NCBI GenBank assembly: GCA_950295325.1
Contig: OX485803.1
Coordinates: 67,037,554 to 67,101,553, forward strand
DNA from: Polytrichum commune
Taxonomy: Eukaryota; Streptophyta; Polytrichopsida; Polytrichales; Polytrichaceae
Length of the DNA stretch: 64,000 bases
Direction of reading: 5' to 3'
Under the pieces are notes generated by a model that worked only from the letters and a program-made list of their open reading frames with translations, ran no database searches and had not been told where the DNA came from. Positions 1 through 10,106 of the stretch are shown here, in pieces. Position 1 is the first letter of the stretch, and each line of letters opens with the position of its first letter. Both the position numbers and the translations under genes were made by a program.

Positions 1-1269
1 ACGTACACGTGGCTTTTAAAAGGCCTCCTCGATACTTGACCGCGAGCACACAACTTGCAAAAACACCTTACAACTCACTCAACAAATGCAAACTAGAAGA
101 GCTCCAAACTTATAATTGAGTATCAACCGAGAATTGCCAATGAAAACAAACCCCAGTGCAGGTAAGAGCCCCAAACTTAGAATTAGAAAACTACAGTGAA
201 TAACCAAATCCACACAAACCCTGATGCCGGTTCGCAGGGAGAACAGACTGCTATTTGCAGATGAACTGGTCAAGTTTGAAAATGTACGGTTGAAGTTGAA
301 GACTTCAGGAAAATCACCGATCATTTTAGAGGAATCTATGGAATACAACTCAAATCAATAAAGAAAAAACCGGAAGATGTGAGCATGTAAATGGTTGAAC
401 ACTGTGAACGAGTTCAAAGCAGAATACAAATAACTAGCCAAGTAAGTAAGTAGCAAGCAAGTAAAACTTCAGCATGCAACCGTCACATAAAATGTTCAAG
501 CATGAGCTAAAAATACTATCCACAGGGATAGAGCTTTAATACAAACTGATTTGGGTGAACCAACCCATACACTCGTTTCTTGTTGGATGCCTAAACCTTT
601 GTCTCCAAGGAACCAGTGTACGGGTTGTTTCGCCTTTTTGAACAAATTGATGTGCAAAGCTTTGGATAGAGTGGCACTGTTGTCACCTTCCAATAAGGGG
701 TCTTTATAGCCCTTGACACTTGTCATGCCCTCAAATTACCCTACAAGTGAAGTTTTCCCACCCCCTTCCCGACCAATCCCATGGCTGGGCCTCGGCGTTT
801 GTCCCAACATGGCGTCCCACCCTAATGCACTTAACAAGCCCCATTTTATTTGCACTACATTTTCTAGTGGAATGTAGGTAACCCCCATGGGGTCATTTGT
901 GGATGTGCAGATGCAAATCTTTCTACAATAACGACATTGCTAACTTCTCCGAGGCAGGTGGATCTCGTCTTTGGACAAGGTCACGCTACCAACAACTCTA
1001 GAATTGTTGAGCATGACTCACATCAGAACACACGGGTTCCCCACTACCAACATCCGAACTCACAATTCAAATAGATAAATTCACAATCACGCAATGCAAT
1101 GAAACAATCAAAGATGGAAAACCAACCCCGCTCCTCATCACCACAAGCATAAGGGGAGCATTACACGTCCAAAACATTCAACAAAGAGATACACCAAATC
1201 GACATTAAATACTTCACATATCTTATTTTGAACACACAAAAACTAGATAACAAACAAGAGCCAACGCTC
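1..1269. other. No supported gene; unassigned flank
   Basis: Two minus-strand open frames (79-348, 496-726) match no family I recognise and show no motif. From about 720 the text becomes moderately GC-richer and starts with TGTCATGCCC, which resembles some plant repeat termini, but I found no partner copy in the window. I see no RNA gene or usable promoter here. Confidence 0.4.
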
Positions 1270-1416
1270 CATAACATTATTCAAACCCATAGCAGTGTTT
1301 TGTGGGACTGAAAATATTCCATGGAATATTCCGACAATCAAACCGGATGTGTGAAAATATTCCGTTGAATATTGTCATTCCCACATTACATTGCTATGGA
1401 TCTGAATATTGTTATG
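1270..1416. mobile_element. MITE, family A (CATAACATTATTCA termini), copy 1
   Basis: A 147-bp non-coding element. Its ends are inverted: the left end reads CATAACATTATTCAAACC and the right end, reverse-complemented, CATAACAATATTCAGATCC, followed by matching inner blocks around TGTGGGACTGA. Two further copies lie at 11683-11790 and 29417-29689 and a fragment near 60251, so it is a dispersed family. No coding capacity. The superfamily is not clear because the target duplication is ambiguous. The 1417-1943 stretch to its right holds nothing I recognise. Confidence 0.7.
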
Positions 1417-1943
1417 TCCTCCCTCCCTAGATACATATGATTTGATACTAATATAAAATTAGCCTAGAACCCACCTACCGAAAGATAGGTACTTCACTTT
1501 GCCATGCATAAGGAGGTCTTGGACATTACAGGGCTCAAGGGCTCGAATTCACGTTGGTAAAATCACCGATATTTAATGCACTTTTCTTGGTACAACCGTT
1601 GGAGTAAATGGTGCCAATGCTCTAAGCTTGTTCCCTCCCTCATACTATGGATTACTATAACAAATTTTACTAAAAAAGTGGATATTGAAAATCTCCGTAT
1701 TTGAACATGTATTGTACATTTTGATGAGTGATCGAACTTCCATCATATTTCCTGAGGTCATTGACATAGGTATACTAAAAGCATAGGGTGAGTTGTATAT
1801 ATACCCAAGTACATACAGTGGCCGTAATGCTAAACCAACCCTGTCCTTAAAGTGAGAATTAAAAAAATAAGTCGGACTCCAATTTGTAGGGATAGCGCTA
1901 CTTGTAGCTTGGCCTGCTGTTAAGACATTGTCATTGCCACCTG

Positions 1944-2512
1944 CATAGTGGCTTGGGTTTCGCAACGTCTATGTATTCACATCACAAAGCCCAAGGCAAC
2001 GAACTTTCATCATTGTGAAACAAAGTCTAGCTATTAACGTGGTTCTAAGAATATCACTTGGTGTTGTTAGAAAGACAGTTTACTGTCTAAGGGTTCTTAT
2101 TTTGATCATGACTAAAATCCATATCAATAGATTGTTGACTTTGTATCTACATATTTAGCTACCCACAACGAACATGCCTTGAGTCTTAATAAGGGCGGCC
2201 ATGAGCACTTCCAATCCCACTCACCCATACATAGGGCTGCATTAAAGGCCTTCGTGGCACGCCGCTCTTCTTCTTTTGTCTATCCTTTTGAGGCTCTTGG
2301 CGGTTGTGGCTCTCGGTTTGTTGAATATGTGTTTCTACCTCTTGGTTTGTGTGAGAGTTGTCTATGGCTATTGGATTATGCTTTGGGAAGTTTTGGTTTG
2401 TGTTATTAGTAGGTGTAGTCCCTCATTTGCATTTTCAAAGCTTTTGTACTTAATTTTATTACATTAGTGATCTCTCTTAATCTATTAGCTTAGAACCGTT
2501 CTTGAATCTCTT
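1944..2512 (+). repeat. Dispersed ~565-bp repeat, copy 1
   Basis: Collinear with 24583-25147 along its whole length: both begin GGGTTTCGCAACGTCTA, carry AAGGGCGGCCATGAGCACTT in the middle and end TAGAACCGTTCTTGAATCTC or a close variant. Open frames within it (from 2179 and 2276) are not conserved as protein between copies beyond general similarity, so I treat the unit as a repeat of unknown class rather than a gene. No inverted ends or tRNA-like promoter found. Confidence 0.65.
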
Positions 2513-2540
2513 ATGCTCTTATGGTTTGGAATCATTATTG

Positions 2541-2542
<2 letters not shown>

Positions 2543-2593
<51 letters not shown>

Positions 2594-2645
2594 ACTTTGA
2601 AACATTATCTCTTAGTCTTTTCTCTCTCTCTCTCTCTCTCTCTCT
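2543..2645. repeat. (TC)n microsatellite, two blocks
   Basis: Pure TC from about 2543 to 2590 and again 2621-2645, separated by a 30-bp spacer. It sits just downstream of the dispersed repeat ending at 2512. The plus-strand open frame through it is simply serine-leucine repeat and is not a gene. Confidence 0.9.
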
Positions 2646-3342
2646 GAGGTCTCTTTTGAGTATTATATTTTCTCTTTGTTTCTTCACTTTTGACCATTAT
2701 TGGATCTCTCTTGATTTAGGGTATTCAATTTATTGTCTTGAAGATATGCATGAGATGCCTAAATATCAATGGCAATATCCTAACCTAGAAATCATTTGTT
2801 CAATGTAGAAAGTCAAATAAATTATTAAACATACATCATCACATTGTTTGATAAAAGGAAAATAATTGAAAATAATACAAACTATTTTAAATACTAGATG
2901 TTTTGGATAGAGAAAGGTTATTTGAAAAGTAACGATCTAAACCCTAAATGCCTAAAATGCACAACAAATATAAAGAACAAGGACGGGCATGATACGTCTT
3001 CAAAAGAGATCTAAAAATGAAGGACTGTAAACCCCAAACTATGAAATATGTTTAAAGTATATTTGTATAAAATAATTAACAAACAATAACAATACGTTCA
3101 AGGGTTGAAGTCAAACCAATGTCAATGATGGCTAATATGTTTAGTATGGTGGTGTATCAACAATAATATACGAAGACTAAATAAATCCCTAAACACATAG
3201 ATTATGTTTGATCAATGCACTACAAAATACCTAAACTTGAACTAATTTACATATGAAAATCAAATCACGTCGATGAACTTCAAATAACCACATTACCCTT
3301 AAAATCCTAAACCCTACAAGATTATAGGTTATTCCCACATGT
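2646..3342. other. AT-rich stretch, nothing recognised
   Basis: About 700 bp of AT-rich sequence with many short stops in all frames. No repeat partner, RNA gene or conserved motif seen. It ends at the TA target site of the Tigger-like element that starts at 3345. Confidence 0.5.
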
Positions 3343-3344
3343 TA

Positions 3345-4189
3345 CAGTTTAACCTCATTAATACAACACTCGTTCATGCGACACCCTCCATATTACAACA
3401 CATTTTTGTCAGACCAAACTTTTTAGTTCAAAACTCCCTCTTTTATACAACTACGACACTCGATAATGCAACATTTAGAATCTCCGTTTTGTCATATTAA
3501 AGAGGTAGCTAATGCTAAAATTCCTTTCATTTATATTATGTACATCTAAACTACATCCATTTCCACTTGGGAACTGCTTGGGAACTTCACTTATCATTGG
3601 GAGCTTAATGAGAATTAGGGTTACTAGTGTAGAATGGAGATGGTTAGGGAAGAAATTATTGAGCTAGAATTGAGTACTTGTGAGTTGGTGGATGCTACTT
3701 TGGGAACTAATTTTGCACAAGACTTTGATCTCAATGTTGATCCAAATTCAGTAGACATGGATGATGTTGCTCCACCTACAATAAAACTTAGTGATGCTAA
3801 ACGTCATGCATCATTGTTGTCTAGTTTCTCATAAGATAACTCTCTATATTTTGGTGCTAGTGAAATTATTAGTTTTCAAAAGTTAGTAGGGAATTTAGAT
3901 AAGATAACAATTACTAACTTGGGTAGGCAACACCAAAGATCTTTAGACTCCTATTTCAAGAGTTCTTGAGAACATTTGTATTTGTTTGGAGTTATAAGTT
4001 ATTATTTCATACCATCCATATTGCTCAAACTCGTTGTATACATTTTCAAGCTCATATTACTTATGTTTTCGTATTCCCTCAATAATATGACAACTTTACA
4101 CCATTTATCATATTAATGAGAAGACGACACCTTGATGATACAACTTTTTTTGTGTTTCCCAAACGTGTGATACTAAAGAGGGAGAACAG
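3345..4189 (+). mobile_element. Tigger-like (Tc1/mariner-pogo) internally deleted element, copy 1
   Basis: An 845-bp element flanked by TA on both sides (3343-3344 and 4190-4191). The ends are imperfect inverted repeats: left CAGTTTAACCTCATTAATAC, right reverse-complemented CTGTTCTCCCTCTTTAGTAT. Inside, in the same strand, remains only the acidic C-terminal part of a Tigger/jerky-type transposase (from about 3634: ELELSTCELVD, FDLNVD, IKLSDAKRHASLLSS), closely matching the copy at 7036-8533. The catalytic DDE region is absent, so it is non-autonomous. The same family is seen in reverse at 50817-51541. Confidence 0.8.
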
Positions 4190-4191
4190 TA

Positions 4192-4763
4192 GTAGAATGA
4201 GATGACATGAATAAACAAATGAAAGTGGACTCAAATGTTGTCGCTGGTGGGAACTATGGAGTTGCTTTGTTTCGAAGTGGGTCTAACTTAAGTGTCTTTA
4301 GTTAGAATTGTGTGCTTTGTCCTAGTTTTCTATTTGAAATTTGAAATCATTTGTCGAAACTTTTACTGGTAACTGAGCTGGTATTGGATTTGTTGATTGT
4401 TAAGGACTGAAAATTATGTGGATGGATGATGAGACCTATCCAATCTTCAGGCAGCTCGTGATGCCATCTTGAAAGAAAGTTATTGTCGTACTTAGCCACT
4501 TTGGGAGTTTGTAGTCTGCAGCCTAAGTTATGAGCCACCGATTCACCAGTGTGCCTTATAGACTTTTCTTTAGTGTTCACAGCCTGACTTCCATTATAAT
4601 GGTGACAAATATTAATATGCATTCCCAGCTTTAGCAGGAACTGTACATTATCTACTTGATTAGAATTTAGGTAGTAGCAGAAGGTAACTTTCTTTTCAAA
4701 GGACACTCGAGACTAGGATAAGAAACTGACTTCAAGCCACTTTACACACGAAACTGAGGGCCC
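4192..4763. other. Unassigned spacer with a 119-codon open frame
   Basis: The minus-strand frame 4706-4347 is open for 119 codons but has no recognisable domain, no paralogue in the window and a mixed composition. I do not call it a gene. Nothing else is seen. Confidence 0.4.
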
Positions 4764-5440
4764 GTGACCATTACATTTTTTATTTTTTTATTTTTTTATT
4801 TTTCGTTGAAGACAGAAGGCCGACAAGCCAACGCCATAGCACAAGAGGCAGTTGACCACCTGGCAAGTTTTCCGTCAAGTAGAGAGGAGATTTCACAGCC
4901 AGGATTCGAACCGCTAACCTCTTCCTTGAGATTTGGGTATCTCTCCACCATCATCCGGTAGTTTAAGGTCGTCTCGGACCATGACCATTGCACTTCAAGC
5001 ACTCTCATTGGCAGAAAAGGCGGAGCCGGTCCAACTTCGCTTCTCACTACGCTTGAGGGACCAACGGAGTATGTGAATGCAAGATGGATGTCAAGTCTAC
5101 AAGGATTCCTACCTGGCATCGAATGGATCATGTAGCATGGCCACTTGGACTATTTTCAAAAACCACCTCTTGGAGGTAGGTCTAACACAAAACCGGGAGA
5201 CTGTGGCATTCCGAACGCTCACAACCGTTGATTTATTTTATTTTATCATGTGTGAAGTCCCACATGAACAGACATTCATTGAAATGTAATTTGGTTGAAG
5301 ACCCAATCACATATGATTTCACACTACACTTGAGGGTCCGTGACCACACTACATAATTTTGGAGGTGTCTTGGGATGGCCTCTAGACGTTTTCTTTTTGG
5401 GCTCTCACAATCTCATGGTCATGGCTCCTGGCTCATCATG
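4764..5440 (+). repeat. Dispersed ~450-bp repeat, copy 1, split by a SINE
   Basis: 4981-5440 is collinear with 28548-28985: shared blocks include GGCGGAGCCGGTCCAA, ACTACGCTTGAGGGACCA, ATGGATGT and TCACATATGA. The left edge of the repeat (GGGCCCGTGACCATTACA, ending 4775) is separated from the rest by an inserted SINE (4776-4980). In the second copy the two parts are contiguous, giving a paralogous empty site. The unit itself has no coding capacity and an unknown class. Confidence 0.75.
4776..4980 (-). mobile_element. tRNA-derived SINE, full-length, minus strand
   Basis: Read on the minus strand it has a box-A-like TGGTGGAGAGA, then about 35 nt further a perfect box B GGTTCGAATCC, the split RNA polymerase III promoter of tRNA-derived SINEs. 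It continues through a body ending GGCGTTGGCTTGTCGGCC and closes with an A-rich tail of AAAAATA-type units at 4776-4805. A 12-bp target duplication flanks it: GTGACCATTACA (4764-4775) and ATGACCATTGCA (4981-4992). A truncated relative lies at 30686-30758. About 205 bp long, no coding capacity; two differences in the duplication suggest it is not very recent. Confidence 0.88.
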
Positions 5441-5919
5441 CCAAAAGCTTTGCAAAAAATTGATGGAGATGTGAAAGACACATGCTTATAATTGTGCTTT
5501 AATGTTCAACCTACCTAGCAGAAAGTAAATGAGCCTTTGGACACTTTCAGCTTTGCACCCACTTTCTTGTAGGATATGAAACATGCAATTAGTGTAGGAT
5601 GATTGCCAATTTTAAATCGTGGCATAGTCAAATTTTGAAGCTTACATGAATATTAAAGTGAACTCATTAAATGGTGAGTTGCTACATCTACATTGATATA
5701 TTATGCATTGTAACACTTATGTAAGAAAATATTGTCACGGATGATTGAAATTTGGATGAAAACCACTTTGCAGCATTGTAAATCTATAATGCTTAATTTT
5801 TTTTTCAAGGAATGACCAAAAAAATGTTAGGTTTACATTTAGAGTTAGTGACATTATACATGTGGTTTACAATTAGCATTGAGCAAGACAAATAGGGTTG
5901 TTGATATTGAATACAACTT
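5441..5919. other. Spacer with a small dispersed repeat
   Basis: 5830-5912 is similar to 28360-28442 (GTGACATTATACATG, GGTTTACAATTAGCATTGAG and equivalents). The segment around 5555-5610 (CTTTGCACCCACTTTCTTGT) recurs near 12908. No gene seen. Confidence 0.45.
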
Positions 5920-6051
5920 ATAGGGCCAGTTTACACAATGGACCATGAAGTCGGACCATGGAACATGGCATTTTTCCATGGTCCGACTTCATGGTCTAGC
6001 TTCCTGGTCCGATTTGTTAAAAAATCAATTTACAAAGCCTTTGGGCCCTAT
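5920..6051. mobile_element. Hairpin MITE, PIF/Harbinger-like ends, copy 1
   Basis: Bounded by TATAGGGCC on the left and GGGCCCTATA on the right. The left end continues GGGCCAGTTTACAC, matching the terminus of the Harbinger transposon at 62284 (GGGCCGCTTTACACC) in 12 of 15 positions or so. Inside, 5941-5963 and 5974-5996 form a perfect 23-bp inverted repeat with a 10-nt loop. The same hairpin occurs at about 22077-22130 with paired base changes. No coding capacity. Confidence 0.6.
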
Positions 6052-7035
6052 AGTTTAGTTTTGGTTACAAACAAACTCAAGAAAGCATACATGAAAGACT
6101 TAAAAGGTGACTTGTGTGTCATCTACGTGTCTCAAATAAGGTTTATTAAGGAAACTATAGGGTTCTTTCACTTGGATTTCAGGTTAAACTGACCATTAGA
6201 CTATGGATGAAAAGCGACAAACTTTAAAATCTCTCCATGTCAATATATACAATTATGACGGTCACTCACCTCACTCTAATTACCCGGGCAATAATCTGGT
6301 ACTGAGTTCATTTTAATTGGATCAAGTGCGGTGCACAAGCATAAGCACAACCATAGTCAATTGTCTTTGCACAAATAACCCATGTTTGTCTCTTTACCAA
6401 AGCCGAGGGCACTTTGGTGTAGTCAATAATCTTGTATTAATTAATCTTTTTAAGTACAACTTCAAATCTTTGTGCAGTCATCCTTTCAGGATTTTTAGTC
6501 TTCTTTGAATAAATATACTTTTGGTTACATTGTCTGACAATAATCTCTTACTTGGTCTTGGCCAAGGTAATCATAGTTCTTTCAATTATAGCCATAGGCT
6601 ATGTCACATATGCATGCCAACCTAATCCTGCATGGTTCTTTATTTAGTTATTTATAAGTTGTTTGCATTCATCCTATCGTCTTGCAACTTCCTTTTGTCC
6701 AAATTCATTCAAGCTCAATTTCTCAAGATTATCGACTAGAATGAGCATTGCCAATTTCGTTGATTATTCACAAATTATGATTTCTCAATTTTAAGTTACT
6801 CTCCCTTCCCAGTTACTTCAACATAAAGTCATTGCTAATTAAGATGTTGATAATCGAGTGTTTTTGGCTACCCTCAGCTCACTTCCCATCCTCTCCAGAC
6901 GATGGTCTTGCCCAACTACCATTTTGCCTTCTATGAGAGGTTCGGATGGTTGGAATTCAACTATATACTGACATTAAGTCCATACATAGACTTGATTTCT
7001 TGAGGGTTGCAGTGAAATTATATGTTGAAACATAT
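6052..7035. other. No supported gene
   Basis: About 1 kb of mixed sequence. Short open frames at 6317-6508 and elsewhere have no recognisable motif. No inverted ends or repeat partner seen. Confidence 0.45.
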
Positions 7036-8533
7036 AACTTTTAACTCCAAATAAATACAAATATTCTCAAGAACTTTTGAAATAGGAAATCAAAGGATTC
7101 TGGTGTTGCCTACCCAAGTTAGCAATTATCATCGTATCTAAATTTCCTACTAGCTTTTGAAAACTAATAATCCAAAATGTAAAGAGTTATCTAATAAGAA
7201 ATTAGACAACAATGATGCATGACATTTAGCATCACTAAGCTTTACTATAGGTGGAGCAACATCGTCCACATCTATTGAATGTAGATCAACATTAAGATAA
7301 AAACCTTGTGCATAATTGATTCTCAAATCAACATCCACCAACTCATCAGTACTCAATTCGAGCTCAGTAATATCTTCCCCTTTCATCTGAATGTAAGTCT
7401 CAATTGACATCTCATCATCACCCAATTGCAACTTTGAAATCAGAGCTCCAAGTTCATCTAATTCTTCTTGCATTCTATTCTTCTCCCTTTCATCAGCTAG
7501 GGCAAAATCAACATTCCATGTTGCATGTAATATAAGCCCCATCCTCCAACAATTTTTGACTATCTATGCATCCAACTCGCTCCATACTTCATAACTCCAC
7601 ATGATAGCACGTTTGATGTTGGGCACCACCTTCCTTAAGTCCTTCAATGTAGCATCATCATATTGTGATAAAACCCATTGCAAAAGTTTTTTCTTGTACT
7701 AAAATGCTATTATACCTTAATCCAAAGGTTGAACTACGCTTGTAACATTGGGAGGAAGGAATACCAAAGTCATGTTGCTCAATTCCAAGGTTGAAAAACC
7801 ACGAGACTTACCAACTTTGGCAGAGCTAACAACATGTGAAGATGCATTATCCAAAATCATAATCACCTTTTGATTTTGGCCTTTGAACTGATTGTTGAGC
7901 TACAAAATCCAAGCTTCAAATATATCCCCCTTCATCCAAACATACTATTCTATTTGGGTACCACCAAACATACTCATAAGGTTGCCACCTTCCAAAACAT
8001 CATGGTTGCTTAGATGTATAAAATCATAGGCAACTTGAACTTATTAATCCTAGTTGAATTAACAACAAGAGCAAGTGTTACACGCTCTTTCTATAACTTC
8101 CGACCCTTCACCTTCCCTTGTGCTAATGTTTTATTAGGGTGTGCTCTAAAATACAATCTAGTCTCATCCATGTTGTAAACATCTTCAAGTTCATAATCTG
8201 ACAAAAGAATAGAAAGGATGCCACTCTAACCCTAACCATGCCCATTCTACACTAGTAACCCTAATTATCATGAAGTTCCCAATGATAAGTGAAGTTCCTA
8301 AGTAGTTCCCAAGTGAGAATGGATGTTTTTAGATGTACATTACATAGATGAAAATAATTTTAGCATTAATCACCTCTTTAATATGACAAAACAAAGATTC
8401 TAAATGTCATATTATCGAGTGTTGTAGGCGTATAAAAGAAGGAGTTTTGAACTAAAAAGTTTGGTTGCGCAAAAATGTGTCGTAATATCGATGGTGTTGT
8501 ATAAACGAGTGTCGTACTAACGATGTTAGATTG
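7036..8533 (-). mobile_element. Tigger-like transposon with decayed DDE transposase, copy 2
   Basis: The most complete transposase of this family here. Its right end carries the terminus CAATCTAACATCGTTAGTAC (reverse-complemented) beside TA at 8534-8535; the left terminus is lost or diverged near 7036. On the minus strand the DDE_1 core can be read in pieces: YNMDET near 8170, MILDNASS near 7850, and FLPPNVTS..QPLD near 7740, the usual spacing of Tigger/jerky transposases. The C-terminal tail is still open at 7542-7150 (NRMQEELDELG, ELELSTDELVD, IVKLSDAK). The core has several in-frame stops, so it cannot make transposase. Confidence 0.85.
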
Positions 8534-8602
8534 TAGCACATAGATATTGAAAAGTGTGCGTTGTGAGCCTTGCCCAGTGAGAAGAGTTTTATATATAGCC
8601 CC

Positions 8603-8890
8603 CAAAAAAATTCATTAAGATTTTATTATAAGAGCATTTCTCTGTCATGGGCCCTTGCCATTTTCTACCATACCACCTCTTTTACCTCTTTCACTGCAAA
8701 ACCCGTTGGACCATGTCAGTGGACTATGTAGGCTTTCAAACATGTCTTTTGGGGGACCTCGACCTTCATGGTCACTCTGCCATTTTGTTCCTTGGTGTAA
8801 ACCAAAGTGTTTTTGGGACGAGTTCAACAACCAATCAACTCTCTTACATGGCCTTGGGACAACTTCACGGTCCGTGGTGTAAACAACCCC
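8603..8890 (+). mobile_element. PIF/Harbinger-like MITE, right-hand fragment
   Basis: Collinear with the right half of the element at 22058-22638 (shared blocks CATGGGCCCTTGCC, GGACGAGTTCAACAACCAA, TGGTGTAAACAACCCC). It ends at the same terminus TGTAAACAACCCC but lacks the left half. Open frames on both strands here are shadows of repeat sequence. Fragment only; no coding capacity. Confidence 0.6.
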
Positions 8891-9590
8891 TCCGTGTAGT
8901 GATCTCCCTAAGACCACTGAACAATGTCAGACAAGAAAAAAAAACAAAAAAAAACATCGATATTTTCACCAACCGTGCATGGAGGCCTATGAAACTTACT
9001 TGGTTCCAGTCGTCCTTTGTTACAGGGTGAAGTTTAATGCCAACCTTTCGATAGATGGGTTAGAGTGAGGAGTGTCTAGAATATTAGAATCTAGAGGTAA
9101 GATGCCCTTCCATGTGGGTTCCCAATCAAGTGTAGTCACCTTGATCGGTTGCACTTTGTAGGCCGAGTCTCCAAAATCCATCCATCATTTGCACCATCGT
9201 GCAGCAGGCTAGCCACGCGCTTCGAGGCACATAACCGTGCCTCTCGTTGGCAACGACACCCACCCATAGCTAAGCTAGCTCCATCTCGGACCCATCACCA
9301 AAGGCACACTCACTCACTCACAAGCTAGCTAGCAAGCACGCACAGTATGCAATACCGACAAAACTAAAGTGGCCGGCCGGTCCCGATGAAACCCCGCGTG
9401 GGCTGCCCGCCCATCCCGATGCCTCGTAATATTCAGTAGCTAGCCAGTACGCCACGCTCCCAACCGCCTTCTCAAAGTGGGAGGAAAATGGCTGGGCGGG
9501 GCTTGGTCAAAACAGGGTTTCAAATTCTCCCCAGCAGCGAGCGGCAAGTCAGGTGAGTGGGTGGGTACGTACCCAGCTAGCTAGCTAGCT
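8891..9590. other. GC-rich island, possible promoter or 5' region of unknown gene
   Basis: From about 9170 to 9560 the sequence is clearly GC-richer than its surroundings, with CTAGC and CACTC motifs and few repeats. A strong splice-donor-like AAGTCAGGTGAGT lies near 9546-9558 on the plus strand, but no upstream coding frame with a recognisable product precedes it. An (AGCT)n run at about 9573-9594 follows. This could be an untranslated first exon or an ordinary GC-rich repeat; I cannot tell which. Confidence 0.3.
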
Positions 9591-10106
9591 AGCTATACTC
9601 GAAAACCAACACTATATACGTGCCTCGATCAATACACTTGAATAAGAGCCTCGTATGTTCAACAAATGGAACATGGTGTTGGATGTTCACGTGATGTGTC
9701 AAATGTATGAGTGTGGTGCATTGTTGTTGTTGTTGTTGTTGTTGATCTAAGACCTAGCTATACTCGAAAACCAACACTATATATGTGCCTCGATCTATAT
9801 ACACTTGAATAAGAGCCTCGTATGTTCAACAAATGGAACATGGTGTTGGATGTTCACGTGATGTGTCAAATGTATGAGTGTGGTGCATAGTTGTTGTTGT
9901 TGTTGTTGTTTTGAGTATGTTGATCTAAGACCTAGCTATACTCGAAAACCAACACTATATATGTACCTCGATCATACACTTGAATAAGAGCCTCGTATGT
10001 TCAACAAATGGAACATGGTGTTGGATGTTTAGGTGATGTGTGAAATGGATGAGTGTGGTACACATTGTTGTTGTTGTTGTTGGTTTGGGTTGCTGATCTG
10101 AGACCT
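9591..10106. repeat. Three-copy tandem repeat (165-178 bp unit) with (TTG)n
   Basis: Units start at 9591, 9756 and 9934 and are nearly identical: AGCTATACTCGAAAACC, GAGCCTCGTATGTTCAAC, GGAACATGGTGTTGGATGTT, then a (TTG)n run, then GATCTAAGACCT. Length differences come mostly from the TTG run and a short AGTATG insertion. The third unit is the most diverged at its end. High identity implies recent duplication. No gene inside. Confidence 0.92.

Noticed and set aside
720-900. TGTCATGCCC start resembling a long terminal repeat edge
   Set aside because: No second copy, primer-binding site, polypurine tract or pol sequence anywhere in the window; not called as an LTR element.
2521-2808. 95-codon frame rich in Ser-Leu
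   Set aside because: Translation of a (TC)n microsatellite.
4347-4706. 119-codon minus-strand open frame
   Set aside because: No domain, no paralogue, no splice or promoter context; length alone is compatible with chance in 64 kb.
4907-4920. GGATTCGAACC as a tRNA gene box B
   Set aside because: No cloverleaf can be drawn; the surrounding unit has an A-rich tail and target duplication, so it is a SINE.
9591-10106. Tandem repeat considered as a CRISPR-like array
   Set aside because: Units are contiguous without spacers, 165-178 bp long, in a plant nuclear context.
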